From Orychophragmus violaceus (taxonomy: Eukaryota > Streptophyta > Magnoliopsida > Brassicales > Brassicaceae), in NCBI GenBank assembly GCA_030180135.1, contig CM058235.1:93987006-94051005 (forward strand): 64,000 nt of DNA, given 5' to 3'. Of this stretch, positions 1 through 9,465 are shown in pieces. A program made the position numbers and the translations under genes. Under the pieces are notes generated by a model. The model was not told where the DNA came from. It saw nothing but the letters and a program-made list of their open reading frames with translations, and ran no database searches. Within the stretch, counting starts at the first letter, position 1. The number at the start of each line of letters is the position of its first letter.

Positions 1-489
1 TAGACCAACCTAAACCAAACAAAATATAGATCTAGAAAACCAAACCTCCTGACCAAAACAAACCAGTCTAAAGGCGCCCCTTACATCGCACAGCCTAACC
101 AAGAAAGCATAACCTCGCCTGACTAGCCGTAGCACCATCAGCAACAAACTCTTCCTGTGCGGCAATATTTACTACTGAAAAAAACACACAAAGAATATAG
201 TTTAAAAATGAAATAGTAATAAAAACAAAATATGCAACTCATAAATACAAAAATAAAAATAACACTATTGACTTAAATTATATTAAAAAGAATATCAAGT
301 ATGAATAAATAAAAAAATAGTAAATTTTCGATAAAAAATATTTTAAAATTACAAGTAAAATAGTTAAGAGATCTTTACAAAAATGTAAAAAATGAAAAGA
401 AAAATATTATGTTATCGAAAATACACATGAAATATAGAATAAAAATAAAATTCATAAATACAAAGTTAACATTTGTACGTGTGTTAGAC
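1..489. other. AT-rich flank, no gene seen
   Basis: No ORF or known domain is visible. The first 170 bases are of mixed composition and the rest is A-rich. It adjoins the long LTR-like repeat that starts near 490 and may be internal sequence of that element, but nothing here proves it. Confidence 0.4.
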
Positions 490-1739
490 AGATGATCCCC
501 TTCCCGTTTACCGTTGACCGACGAGCTGACCGGCCAACAATCAAACAAAAACATGATCGATCGAACCCGAGCAGGCCATACGAGAAGAGTTTGTCACAAT
601 ACAAAACCAGAGACAGTCTGGTTTGAGTCAAAGACTCGAACCAAACTATCCTTAACTCCGTTTACCTCGTTTCCACGATACAAGACTTTTTAACCCGTAC
701 CACTTCCAAGAGTTCTATTCGGTTTGGACTAAACCGTATATATATCATGGAATTATTATGTTTTCATTATTTTAAAATTATACATCTTATTCTTATGAAT
801 ATTGGTTCAATACAAATCCGTAACGGGTCCCAACAAAATCTGAAACCAAAAATAAAGTCAAAATGCACTCGAATCAAACCAATGTCAAACGCCAACCCAA
901 GACTACTGTGAGTGTCCTACGAGTCCGCAGAGCTATGCCAAACCTGAAAAACATAAAAAGAGTCTAGTGAGTAATCTAAGATTACCTAGCGAGTCGGCTC
1001 CCCAACTAACATGCTACTAATAATCTAATAATCCCGCCCAAACCCAAAATAACAAAAAATAACAAGCGGTAAAGTAAAGTAGCTGGTCATGAGCTATCAA
1101 GACATGATGAGCTCCACAACACACAAGCATTCAATCAATTAACACACAACAACAAAAGGTAACCATGTAAATCGAGAACACTGCAGCACATGCTCTCGGT
1201 TAGACTCGATCTATCTATCGCGGCTCTAACACAACTCCACAACAACTGGGCCCACTATGTGAACTCGGTATCTTCCACGGGAACACTTAGCTACCCCCAT
1301 GGTAACTAAAAACTCCCACGACTCCTAGACGTAAACACAAATTCCTACAACCTAGGAAATCATTCTCTGTCCATCAATACGCGGTGACTCAGACTACCCC
1401 TACATAACATAAGATTCCATGCAATCCGGTCCTAGGACGCGACCCCTTATTCTTCGGACTACACACCTACAAAAATCACTCAACACCTGCCAGAACCACT
1501 ACCGAAGGTATGTGAACTGACCAGGAACTCAACCCCAGATGATCCAATCGGGAAGGACGTACCGGAATATTATCTCTAGACTTGCGGGAACTAACGCACC
1601 CTATAGAGTCCTAAAAACAGTAATGTAAACAAGCAGACTCACTGGGACTCTATCACGCAAGACCGACAAGGTCAAATACAAATACTATCTCAATCCCCAA
1701 TCTATCCCGCAAGTCCTATCACCAACCTCCACATCTCCT

Positions 1740-1895
1740 GACCTTATCCGGTTTCATACCGGATTAGGCATATATCCAAACTTACCCGGTATAATACCGA
1801 GGAAAGTATCAACAATACGGTCTACCCGGTCCAACACCGGAATAGACTAAACAATCACAAAACAACGGTCTACCCGGCCCAGCACCAGAGTAGAT
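1740..1895. repeat. Short degenerate repeats around ACCCGGT/ACCGG
   Basis: Several imperfect units share ACCCGGT followed by ACCGG about 8 bases later. The clearest pair share CGGTCTACCCGG near 1819 and 1866. They lie in the part of copy 1 that is absent from copy 2. Confidence 0.5.
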
Positions 1896-1996
1896 AAACA
1901 TCACACAACAATAATCACAACATCACTCAAACAATTATTTAGGTTCATTAGCCTTTTAATTTTTTCTTAACCTTAACTCATTCAATCTGCTACATT

Positions 1997-2020
1997 GGGA
2001 TTAGTAAACTTACTAATCCC
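1997..2020. repeat. Perfect inverted repeat, 11-bp arms
   Basis: The arms GGGATTAGTAA and TTACTAATCCC are perfect complements around a 2-base centre (AC). A near-identical palindrome lies at 2101-2124. The repeat is within the LTR-like element; a regulatory role is only a guess. Confidence 0.75.
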
Positions 2021-2100
2021 GTAGACGTCTTAAACCAGATTCTCATATTAATTTTATTTCCCTTAAATACTTATTCTTAATCTCCTCGTTTTGTCAGCTT

Positions 2101-2124
2101 GAGGTTAGTAAACTTACTAATCTC
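2101..2124. repeat. Second copy of the GATTAGTAA palindrome
   Basis: The arms GAGGTTAGTAA and TTACTAATCTC pair with one mismatch. Its core AGTAAACTTACTAAT is the same as in the palindrome 104 bases upstream. Confidence 0.7.
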
Positions 2125-4270
2125 ATGACTTCACATTATTATTCAATTAGTTCATTTAATCCGTTAACCCCGACTATTGACTAATTAACCTACCCTGTTA
2201 TTATATTCTAAGTGTGTTATGTGTTTTAACCGTATTTTAATCAACTCATAATTTCCCGTATGTATATTCATTTAGTACGTTCTTAATAAAATATGTATGC
2301 ATCTATCAATCATCAGACATTTATATCTAACATGTCGTCTAATAATTCTTAACTATTTAATCATTTAACCAGTTAATTAATCAACATATCCGTACTATCA
2401 ATTTCCAACCACGGGTATGCAAATCCTAGTACTATGTTTTATTGATTACGATCTATATGATTCTAATATATATGTAACACAACCAACTCAAAATGCATAT
2501 AGAAGCGACGGATGGATGATCTGACTGAGCAACGAACCCCGAGACCGAGCTTAACCCTTCCTGAACCCTTCCCGAACCAACGAACTGAAACATGTCCTTA
2601 ACCCGAGCTTAACCAATCTTTGACCCGAAGCGTTGACTTCCGATGACTGAACTGACCCAGATGTTGACCCGTTGACCACCTTTGACCGCGACTGAAATCC
2701 GCCAAGGAGGCGTTAATCGCGGAGGCTGAGGGCTTCTCCGGTTTTGACCACGACAACGACCGGTGTTGACCAGCGTTGACCGGTCCGTCGTAAGTTGACC
2801 GACCGTGGGATGAGCTCACCAGCAACTTGACCGGCAAGGAACTGAGTGTCGGTGAGGATATTCAGCGAGATATCACAGCATGAATGAGATCTGACGGGAA
2901 GAAACTCCCGCCGAGAGTTTTCCGGTGGTGGCGATCGAACTCCGGCGACGGCGAGATCTCCGGAGAGATTCCGTCAAGAGAGTGACCGGAGAAGAGATGA
3001 GAGATCCGGCGTGACTGAGGTGAGATCCGGCCGAGTAAAGAGAGACACGACGGAGCTGTCGCCGGCGGCAGAAATTCCGTTGACTTTCTGACGAGTTCTC
3101 TGGCGGCGAGGGGAAAAATCCGGCGGCGATTGATCAGCCTATCATGGTGATTCTAGGTTTGTAAGTGGCTTGATCATATCACCAAGAATCAAAGCCAAAA
3201 GTACAAGCTTGGGCCCAAGTAAACAAAGGAGAGGAAGAGCGATGGTTTCGCCATCGTCTTTCTCCGGCAACAACGCGATAGAGCAAAATACGGCAGCGAT
3301 TGATGAGCTGGGAGTGGTGATTTCAGATCTAAAGGTAGCTTGATCAGATTCAACAAGGTTTGGGAGTTATGAAGAAAACTTGGGAATGAGTTACTCATGA
3401 ACAAGAAGAAAAAAGAGAAGAATGTGGTTTTTACGGTGGAAGGAGAGAAGAGAGGGAGGGAGATGGACGTGGTGGAGGAGAGAAGAGTGAGGAGGAATGT
3501 GTTTTTGTTGTTTGAGATGAAGAGGAAAGGTGAAGTGGTGTGGATTTTATAGCAAGAGGAGAAGGGAGGTTCATACCCAAAAGGAAGATACATTGCATCC
3601 AAATGAGTGAGGGATATGAATCTTGGCAAGGGAGATGATCCTTTATAATCTATTGGAATCTGAGGAGTCAACGTGTCATCGCCAAGGTAGAGGGTGAGAA
3701 GGTGAGCTGAACTTGGGAGAGTGAAGGAGAGATGAATTTTCATGGTACATTCAACTTTAAATTTTTGTTCAATAAATCCTCCATGCTTGTGACACATGCT
3801 TGCTTAGGTGGAAGCTCCATGTTCATATTCAATAAAATTAGTTGAAACTAAATTCCAAGTACATACTCCCAACCGCAGCCAATTAGGGATTGCCACGTCG
3901 GCGATCGAGGACCGAAATCTCCGATAATTCCTGAAAATCCGTTAAAATCTTTAAAATCCCGTAGCCTCTGAAATAAATCTTCTAAGTTTATTTTTAAAAT
4001 ACTAGACCTTTTTAAAAGCATTTAGCATTTCGTTTCACCTCAATTGGACATCCATAGCTCCCTCAATAAATTTTACAAGTTTTATCGATTCCATCGGTTT
4101 CCTTTCCAGATCGTCCGAAAAACTCGTTTATAGTCCGTTTCTGCCACCTCTGGTCTTCTAAATGATTTTTATTTAAAAAAAAATACTTGGTCTATCTTTG
4201 CTTCCATCTCGTGTTTTGGCAAAATTACCAAAATATCCATCATCTTTTGAAAATTATGAAATATCCCTAT

Positions 4271-4923
4271 TGATTTTCCGCTGTCCGTTAACCCATTTTT
4301 GTGAAACATGATATTACAGATGATCCCTAGTCTATTCAAGACAGATTAATTCCTTCATTTCTCTTTTTATGAACAAGTTATAATCTCTTTTAGTCTCCAA
4401 TCTTGTTATTGATTTTGATTTAAGTCACGAGTATAAATTTTGTTTATTGTGTTGTGTTACTTTTCTTTGGATTCAGTCTCAAATAGATTGTTTTCTTTTT
4501 TCAACAGCAACAAGTTATTTGTGTGGATTTAGTTACAAGTTGATTGTTTGCTTCTCTTGATTATGAGCTCAATCTCTTCATTTCCAATGTGAACTACCTC
4601 GCAAAAACCAGGAGTGCATCATCCTAAATAGGGTGGGTGGATGTTGACGTGGATAGCACTAGTAGAAGTACAGGAAGCAGTAGAAGATAGGTGGGCCCAA
4701 GAGAGAGTGACGGACGGCTGAGATGATGAGAGGGGAAGAAATGCGGACCAGAATAACCCAAACAGGTAGGGACCACAAGATGACTAATCCCCACCGTCCA
4801 AAAAGAAATTCTTTTTCTTTCTTCCCAGTCGACTCACACACAAGATCTCTCCGAGTCTAGTTAGTCTTTTTATTACTTTCTGGTACTGGTGTCTGATCCC
4901 TATCTGTAAGTGTTCCCCACATC
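4271..4923. other. Intergenic, no gene seen
   Basis: T-rich sequence with no recognisable coding region or RNA. The only sizeable ORF (minus, 60 codons near 4659-4841) shows no domain. Confidence 0.4.
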
Positions 4924-4926
4924 TAA

Positions 4927-5182
4927 GAGCATATCCATTGGTGTTACTGGACACGAAATCATATGCAAAAACATTAAAAAGTAATAAAGTTAAGAATCCC
5001 TCCCTACAATAGTTTCTTAGCTAAGGATTCTTTAGAACATGTTTCTTCACTATTTAAACGACGTGGCGCGTTGCTATTAGTTCTTTTATTTTTTTATTAT
5101 TATTATTTTTTTCGTCTGTAAAAAAAAAAAAAAAATTTAATGCTAAGAACCCCAAGTGGGGATAACACCAATGGACATGGTC
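4927..5182. mobile_element. Harbinger/Tourist-type MITE 1
   Basis: The element runs from GAGCATATCCATTGGTGTTA to an inverted match ending TAACACCAATGGACATGGTC. It is flanked on both sides by TAA (4924-4926 and 5183-5185), the 3-bp TWA target duplication typical of PIF/Harbinger elements. It is 256 bp and non-coding. It abuts MITE 2 and shares a TAA with it. Confidence 0.85.
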
Positions 5183-5220
5183 TAAGAGCATGTTTAGTAG
5201 GGGTTCTTAGGGAGTTCTTA

Positions 5221-5478
5221 GAGCACCACATCAATGGATTTAAGTAGGGGTTTTTAAGGTAAAAATATTAAAATAATCGTGGAACCCATATGAATAGTTA
5301 AGATACGGGTCCTAAAAGTCCCTAATTAAGAACCTGTATCTTAACTATTCATGCGTATGTGTCACACACTCATTCGTCCCTTTTTTTAACTTTTCGTTTT
5401 TTTTCTTCAAATTTTCCAAAAAAAATATTATAAAATGTTTTAAGAACCCCAAAGGGGGTTCTATTGATGTACATGCTC
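5221..5478. mobile_element. Harbinger/Tourist-type MITE 3, nested in MITE 2
   Basis: The termini GAGCACCACATCAATGG and ATTGATGTACATGCTC form imperfect inverted repeats. The flanks are TTA on both sides (5218-5220 and 5479-5481). It is the same family as MITEs 1 and 2 and must be younger than MITE 2. Confidence 0.85.
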
Positions 5479-5554
5479 TTAGAAGGGGTTCTTAGAAAAA
5501 TATTAATATTAAATTAGAAAGTAGGAGAGAGAAGGAGAGAGGGGTTATTATTTA

Positions 5555-6310
5555 GAGTAATACTTGGGTTCACCCCTAGAGGTGAACCCTTCTGTTCACC
5601 TCCACATTTTCTAACCAATCAAATAATTCCACATAATCTAATATTAAAAATAACTAAAATTTTAAAAATATTTTAAGAATAAAAAAATAAAAAACGAAAA
5701 TAAAAGAAAATATATATTATTTCAGACAAAACTTAAAAATAATTTTTTTTATAAAAAATACTAGAACCTAAATCTTAATCTCTAAACCCTAAATTCTAAA
5801 CCCTAAACCCTAAACGATAATTTGAACCTAAAATATTAAAAATAAAACTAAATCCTAATCCCTAAACCCAATATGTAAATCTTACAAAATAAAAAACTAA
5901 ACCCTAATCCCTAAACCCTAAACCCTAATCGAAAGAGCTTAAACCCTAATCCATAAACTCTAAACCCAAAGAGCTTAAACCCTATACCATAAACCCTAAT
6001 CCCTAAACCCAACATGTAAATTTTAAAAAATAAAAAACTAAACCCTAATCCCTAAACCCTAAACCCTAATCCAAAGAGCTTAAATCTAAACCCAAAGAGG
6101 TTAAACTCTATACCATAAACCATAATCCCTAAACCTTAAACCTCAAAGGTTTACATTCAAAGGTCCTTAAAATATTTGAATGTTTTTAATTCCTTAATTT
6201 TAATTTTATAATTTTATTTAAAAATAATATTACATGGCATATGTTTATTGGTTAAAAAAGAGGAGGTGAACAAATGGGTTCACCTCTAGGGGTGAACCTA
6301 AGTATTTTCC
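5555..6310. mobile_element. MULE-type MITE with telomere-like interior
   Basis: A perfect 9-bp direct repeat, TATTATTTA, flanks it (5546-5554 and 6311-6319), the target-duplication length of Mutator-like elements. Inverted repeats of about 65 bp at the ends share AATACTT, then GGTTCACCCCTAGAGGTGAA. The 756-bp interior is AT-rich with many CCCTAAA-like units and no coding capacity. It lies inside MITE 2. Confidence 0.85.
5760..6145 (+). repeat. Degenerate CCCTAAA (telomere-like) array
   Basis: Repeated AAACCCTAA and ATCCCTAAACCC units are broken by GAGCTTAAACC and AT-rich spacers. The array lies wholly between the terminal inverted repeats of the MULE-type MITE, so it is part of that transposon and not an interstitial telomere. 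Confidence 0.8.
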
Positions 6311-6657
6311 TATTATTTATGAGCTTTTAAAAACTGGATTCGCCACGTGGCGCAACCCGGTTGGTTAATTTTTTTTTTTCCTGCAGCTAAAAAAAAAACA
6401 TTAAAATATTATGTTAAGAACCCAAAAAGGAGTTCAGTAGTCACTACTAAACATGCTCTAACGGGCTGCAGCTTGTCTGTCTACAAGTGTATTTTAACTC
6501 TCATCGAACAAACAAACGCCGGTTACGACTTATGTATGACGCCGACCTCTCTGGCTTATGGATGTGTAATATGGTACGCCATTCGATAATAAAGATTCGT
6601 GGGACAGCGGGTGCATTGTTTTAGTGTCAGATACAGACCTATATCTCTCTCTATTTC

Positions 6658-6664
6658 TATAAAT
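6658..6664 (+). promoter_or_regulatory. Probable TATA box of the Dof gene
   Basis: TATAAAT lies about 150 bases upstream of the Dof start codon and is preceded by a CT-rich tract. The sequence between it and the ATG is pyrimidine-rich, as plant leaders often are. Confidence 0.6.
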
Positions 6665-6817
6665 TCCACTAAAGTGACATTTATTAAAATTCTATATTTT
6701 TCGTCTTCTTCTTGCTTTTCCAAGAAGCAGCTTTACCTTTTCACACAGACGCACTCTTATTCTTCACTCTCTCTACCTTCATCAGGGGTTTTTGATCAGC
6801 TTGAAATTCCAATAGAC

Positions 6818-7851
6818 ATGGACACATCTAAATGGCCTCAGGTATATTTTATTTACTTCTCTCTTTTCAGTTTCCTCCTTTGCTGCTTTCTCTTTAATCT
6901 TTCTTTTCGGATAAAAAGTTTCTATCTTTTCAAAAGTTAGAAGCTGAACAAATTAAAACAATATTTTCTTGTTTGATCTTCTTAAAGAATATGCTTTGTT
7001 TGTCTGTCTCTTCCTGAAAAAAAAAAAAGGAGTTTGTTGTGAAGCCAAGGAACGAGATCGTGACCAACACATGCTTGAAACAGCCGGAGGAGAGGAAGGC
7101 CAGACCGGAGAGAGATCAGGCTTTGAACTGTCCAAGATGCAACTCCTTAAACACCAAGTTCTGTTACTACAACAACTATAGCCTGACGCAGCCCAGATAC
7201 TTGTGTAAAGACTGCAGGAGGTATTGGACGGAAGGTGGCTCCCTCAGGAACATCCCCATCGGCGGTGGCATCAGAAAGAATAAGAGAAAGAAAACTCTTT
7301 TTGTCAACAACAAAACGCCACCACCAGTTCCACAGCTAAACCCTAAGACTTCTGAGAATGCCCACCAGGCAGCGGTGGCTAAAGTTCAAGAGTTGGCGTT
7401 TGGGATGATTGGTCATCTTCATCACAGTATTCCTGAGTTTCTGCAAGTAGTACCCAGCAGCATGAAGAATAACAACGCACTTGTGTCAGCCTCATCGGCT
7501 TTGGAGCTTTTAGGGATCTCCAATTCATCGTTTTACACAACAGTAGCATCTGAGTTTTGCCCGAGTTACCCACAGTATCAACAAGAGTTCATGCGAGCAG
7601 CTTTGGGATTCTCTCTTGATGGTGGGAATCCTCTACATGAAGAAGAGGGGAGGCCTTTGCTGCCTTTTGAGAGCCTGAAACTTCCAGTTACATCGTCAAG
7701 CACCAATACTGGTGGTGGTGGCAATGAGAATGACCATCATCATCATAGTGATCATAAACAGGAGAACGAAGAGGGGGAAGCTGACCATTCTGTTGGGTTT
7801 TGGAATGGCATGTTATGTGCTGCTGCCTCTGGTGGTGGATCATCGCAATAA
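6818..7851 (+). CDS. DOF3.2: Dof-type zinc-finger transcription factor, DOF3.2-like
   Basis: Two exons: 6818-6841 encodes MDTSKWPQ, and 7030-7851 completes a 281-aa protein. The 188-bp intron has GT and AG borders and joins in phase 0 to EFVVKP. The Dof domain spans about residues 40-94, with zinc ligands Cys42, Cys45, Cys67 and Cys70 (CX2CX21CX2C) and the RRYWT and GGSLRN motifs. A basic RKNKRKK stretch follows and may serve nuclear import. The C-terminal half has the SIPEFLQVVPSS, LELLGIS, ALGFSLDGG, LPFESLKLPV and SVGFWNGML segments, recalled from Arabidopsis DOF3.2 (also called DOF6, linked to control of seed germination). From memory the region after the Dof domain is shorter here. Residue 66 is Leu, where Dof proteins usually have Phe before the third Cys. 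Dof proteins bind AAAG-core promoters. The gene looks intact; orthology to DOF3.2 rather than a close paralogue is inference. Confidence 0.88.
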
Positions 7852-8152
7852 TTAGTAATTACTTTCTTTTTTAAGAGAGAACAAAAAAAAGGAGAAAGTT
7901 CAAAATATTTCATCCAAATTTTTAAAAAGATGAAGGTTAACTAGTACCATCTGAAAAAAACAAAAAAGTTAGTACCATCTGGGTTTTTTTTATACTATTT
8001 TCTTCTTCTTCAGATACTTATTATTAACATTGTGTTGGGCTATAAGTGGATACTGCATGACATTATTGTATATTTAAAATCAAATATTTGTTGGCTACCT
8101 AAAAATTATGGACTCTTATGTGTTTGGTGCTCATAAAATTATTGATTATGCA
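7852..8152 (+). other. 3' untranslated and downstream region of the Dof gene
   Basis: AT-rich with a TTTTTTT tract and no ORF of note. The polyadenylation site cannot be fixed from sequence alone. Confidence 0.5.
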
Positions 8153-8160
8153 TGGGTGGT

Positions 8161-8700
8161 TAGGGTTGGGACGGATCCGGATATCCGGGATTTTCATAGT
8201 ATCCGGATCCGTCGGATCCGTGATTTTATTATCCGGATCCGGATTTGGCCTTTCCGGATATCCGGAATTCGGATATTCGGAATTCGGATATCCGCCTAGA
8301 TATTAAGATATATGCGGATATCCAGATTCAGATCCGGATCCACTAAAAATAAATAAAAATATTAAATATTTTAAATATAATTATAAAAATAATATTTTAT
8401 CTAATATTTTTTTTTAAAATTTATATTTATTATAAAAACGAAATTATAATTAAAATTTATACAAAAAGGCACATAATATATTTAAAAATATATATGTTTA
8501 CAAAATATTTTATTATATTTAATGGTACGGATCCAGATTTGGATATCTGGACCTCAAAATCAAGATATCAAGATCCGGATCCGGTTTGCACGGATCTTAA
8601 ATTTTACTAACCGGGTCCGGATCCGGCCTCCCCGGATATCCGGATTTTTGAATCGGATCCGGATACGGATTTCGGATCCCGGATAATAATTTCACCCCTA
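8161..8700. mobile_element. hAT-type MITE built of GGATCCGGATATCC words
   Basis: Perfect 8-bp target duplication TGGGTGGT at 8153-8160 and 8701-8708. The ends TAGGGTTGGGA and, inverted, TAGGGGTGAAA are hAT-like. It is 540 bp. The outer 180-200 bases on each side are packed with self-complementary GGATCCGGAT and CCGGATATCCGG words, and the centre is AT-rich, so the whole can fold on itself. It has no coding capacity; short ORFs inside (8108-8306) are artefacts of the repeats. Confidence 0.85.
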
Positions 8701-8716
8701 TGGGTGGTATCACAAG

Positions 8717-9141
8717 TAGCCCTGGGATATAAAACCGAACCGAAATTATCGAACCGAACCGAACCGAAGTTTTAATAAACCGAAACCGAACCGAAGAAAA
8801 AAACCGATCGGTGGTTTTAAAAAAACAAAAAAAAACCGAAAAACCGAGTAACCGAACCGAAGAACCGAAGTTGTCGATCGATTTTGATTTTCATAAAAAT
8901 TTCAATCTTCCACTATATATATATACTTTTGTCAGTTTTTGTTTGTGAGTTTGATATATATATATATACTTAACTCTGAGATATAAAACCAAACCGAAAT
9001 TATCGAACCGAACCGAACCGAAGTTTTAATGAACCGAAACCGAAGAAAAAAACCGATCGGTGGTTTTTTAAAAAACCAAATAAATCAAAAAATCGATTAA
9101 CCGAATCGTAACCGAACCGAAGAACCGAAGTCCAAGGCCTA
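8717..9141. mobile_element. hAT-type MITE with duplicated AACCGAACCGA interior
   Basis: Perfect 8-bp duplication ATCACAAG at 8709-8716 and 9142-9149. The ends TAGCCCTGGGA and, inverted, TAGGCCTTGGA match at 9 of 11 positions. The 425-bp body holds two direct copies (about 8725-8880 and 8980-9135) of a module rich in AACCGAACCGAA and containing CCGATCGGTGG, separated by an AT-repeat spacer. No coding capacity. Confidence 0.82.
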
Positions 9142-9222
9142 ATCACAAGCGAAGCAACTATAGTGTAATTAAAGACAGTACACTACAATGGAGTATCAAA
9201 TTTCGAGGTTAAGAGGAGAGAA

Positions 9223-9465
9223 GAAATGGTCATCTATATATATATACATGCTACTGTACTTTAAATCAAACACCATATTTTAATTTCTATGTGAATAATA
9301 TAAGATTATATGTATATCTTGGTTAGGTCTCCTTTAGCTTAACCAAGAAATGGTCATCTCTATATATATATATAGTACTTTAAATCAAACACCATATTTT
9401 AATTTCTATGTGAGTAATATAAGATTATATGTATATCTTGGTTAGGTCTCCTTTTGCTTAACCAG
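9223..9465 (+). repeat. Tandem duplication of about 120 bp including the edge of an LTR
   Basis: The unit beginning GAAATGGTCATCT and running through ATATAAGATTATATG to GCTTAACCA occurs twice in tandem (about 9225-9346 and 9347-9465). The first copy keeps only about 45 bases of the LTR; the second leads into the full 5' LTR. The duplication therefore happened after the copia element inserted. Confidence 0.75.

Larger units (their letters stand above)
490..4270 (-). mobile_element. Long non-coding LTR-like repeat, copy 1
   Basis: The reverse complement of this region matches 49850-52159 in colinear blocks: 490-770 matches 51900-52165, about 1190-1330 matches 51290-51440, 1480-1560 matches 51090-51165, and about 2850-4270 matches 49850-51060. 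Copy 1 carries about 1.3 kb (1570-2850) that copy 2 lacks. Read on the minus strand there is a TATA-like CTATAAAATCC near 3550, followed by a pyrimidine-rich leader, as in the promoter of a long LTR. No gag or pol domain is present. ORFs inside, including a 202-aa one at 3189-3797, are low-complexity and cross the promoter, so I do not call them genes. The best guess is a long solo LTR of a gypsy-type element; exact ends and target duplication were not found. Confidence 0.55.
5186..6458. mobile_element. Harbinger/Tourist-type MITE 2, split by two later insertions
   Basis: The termini GAGCATGTTTAGTAG and CTACTAAACATGCTC are inverted repeats, flanked by TAA at 5183-5185 and 6459-6461. Removing the nested MITE 3 (5221-5478) and the MULE-type MITE (5555-6310), each with one target duplication, leaves about 247 bp, close to the lengths of MITE 1 (256) and MITE 3 (258). 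Confidence 0.85.

Noticed and set aside
3189..3797. 202-codon ORF on the minus strand
   Set aside because: Low-complexity Ser/Leu/Phe-rich frame across the promoter and leader of the LTR-like repeat. No domain, and it is not kept in the second copy of the repeat.
5760..6145. Interstitial telomere or chromosome-fusion scar
   Set aside because: The CCCTAAA-like units lie wholly inside a MITE bounded by inverted repeats and a 9-bp target duplication.
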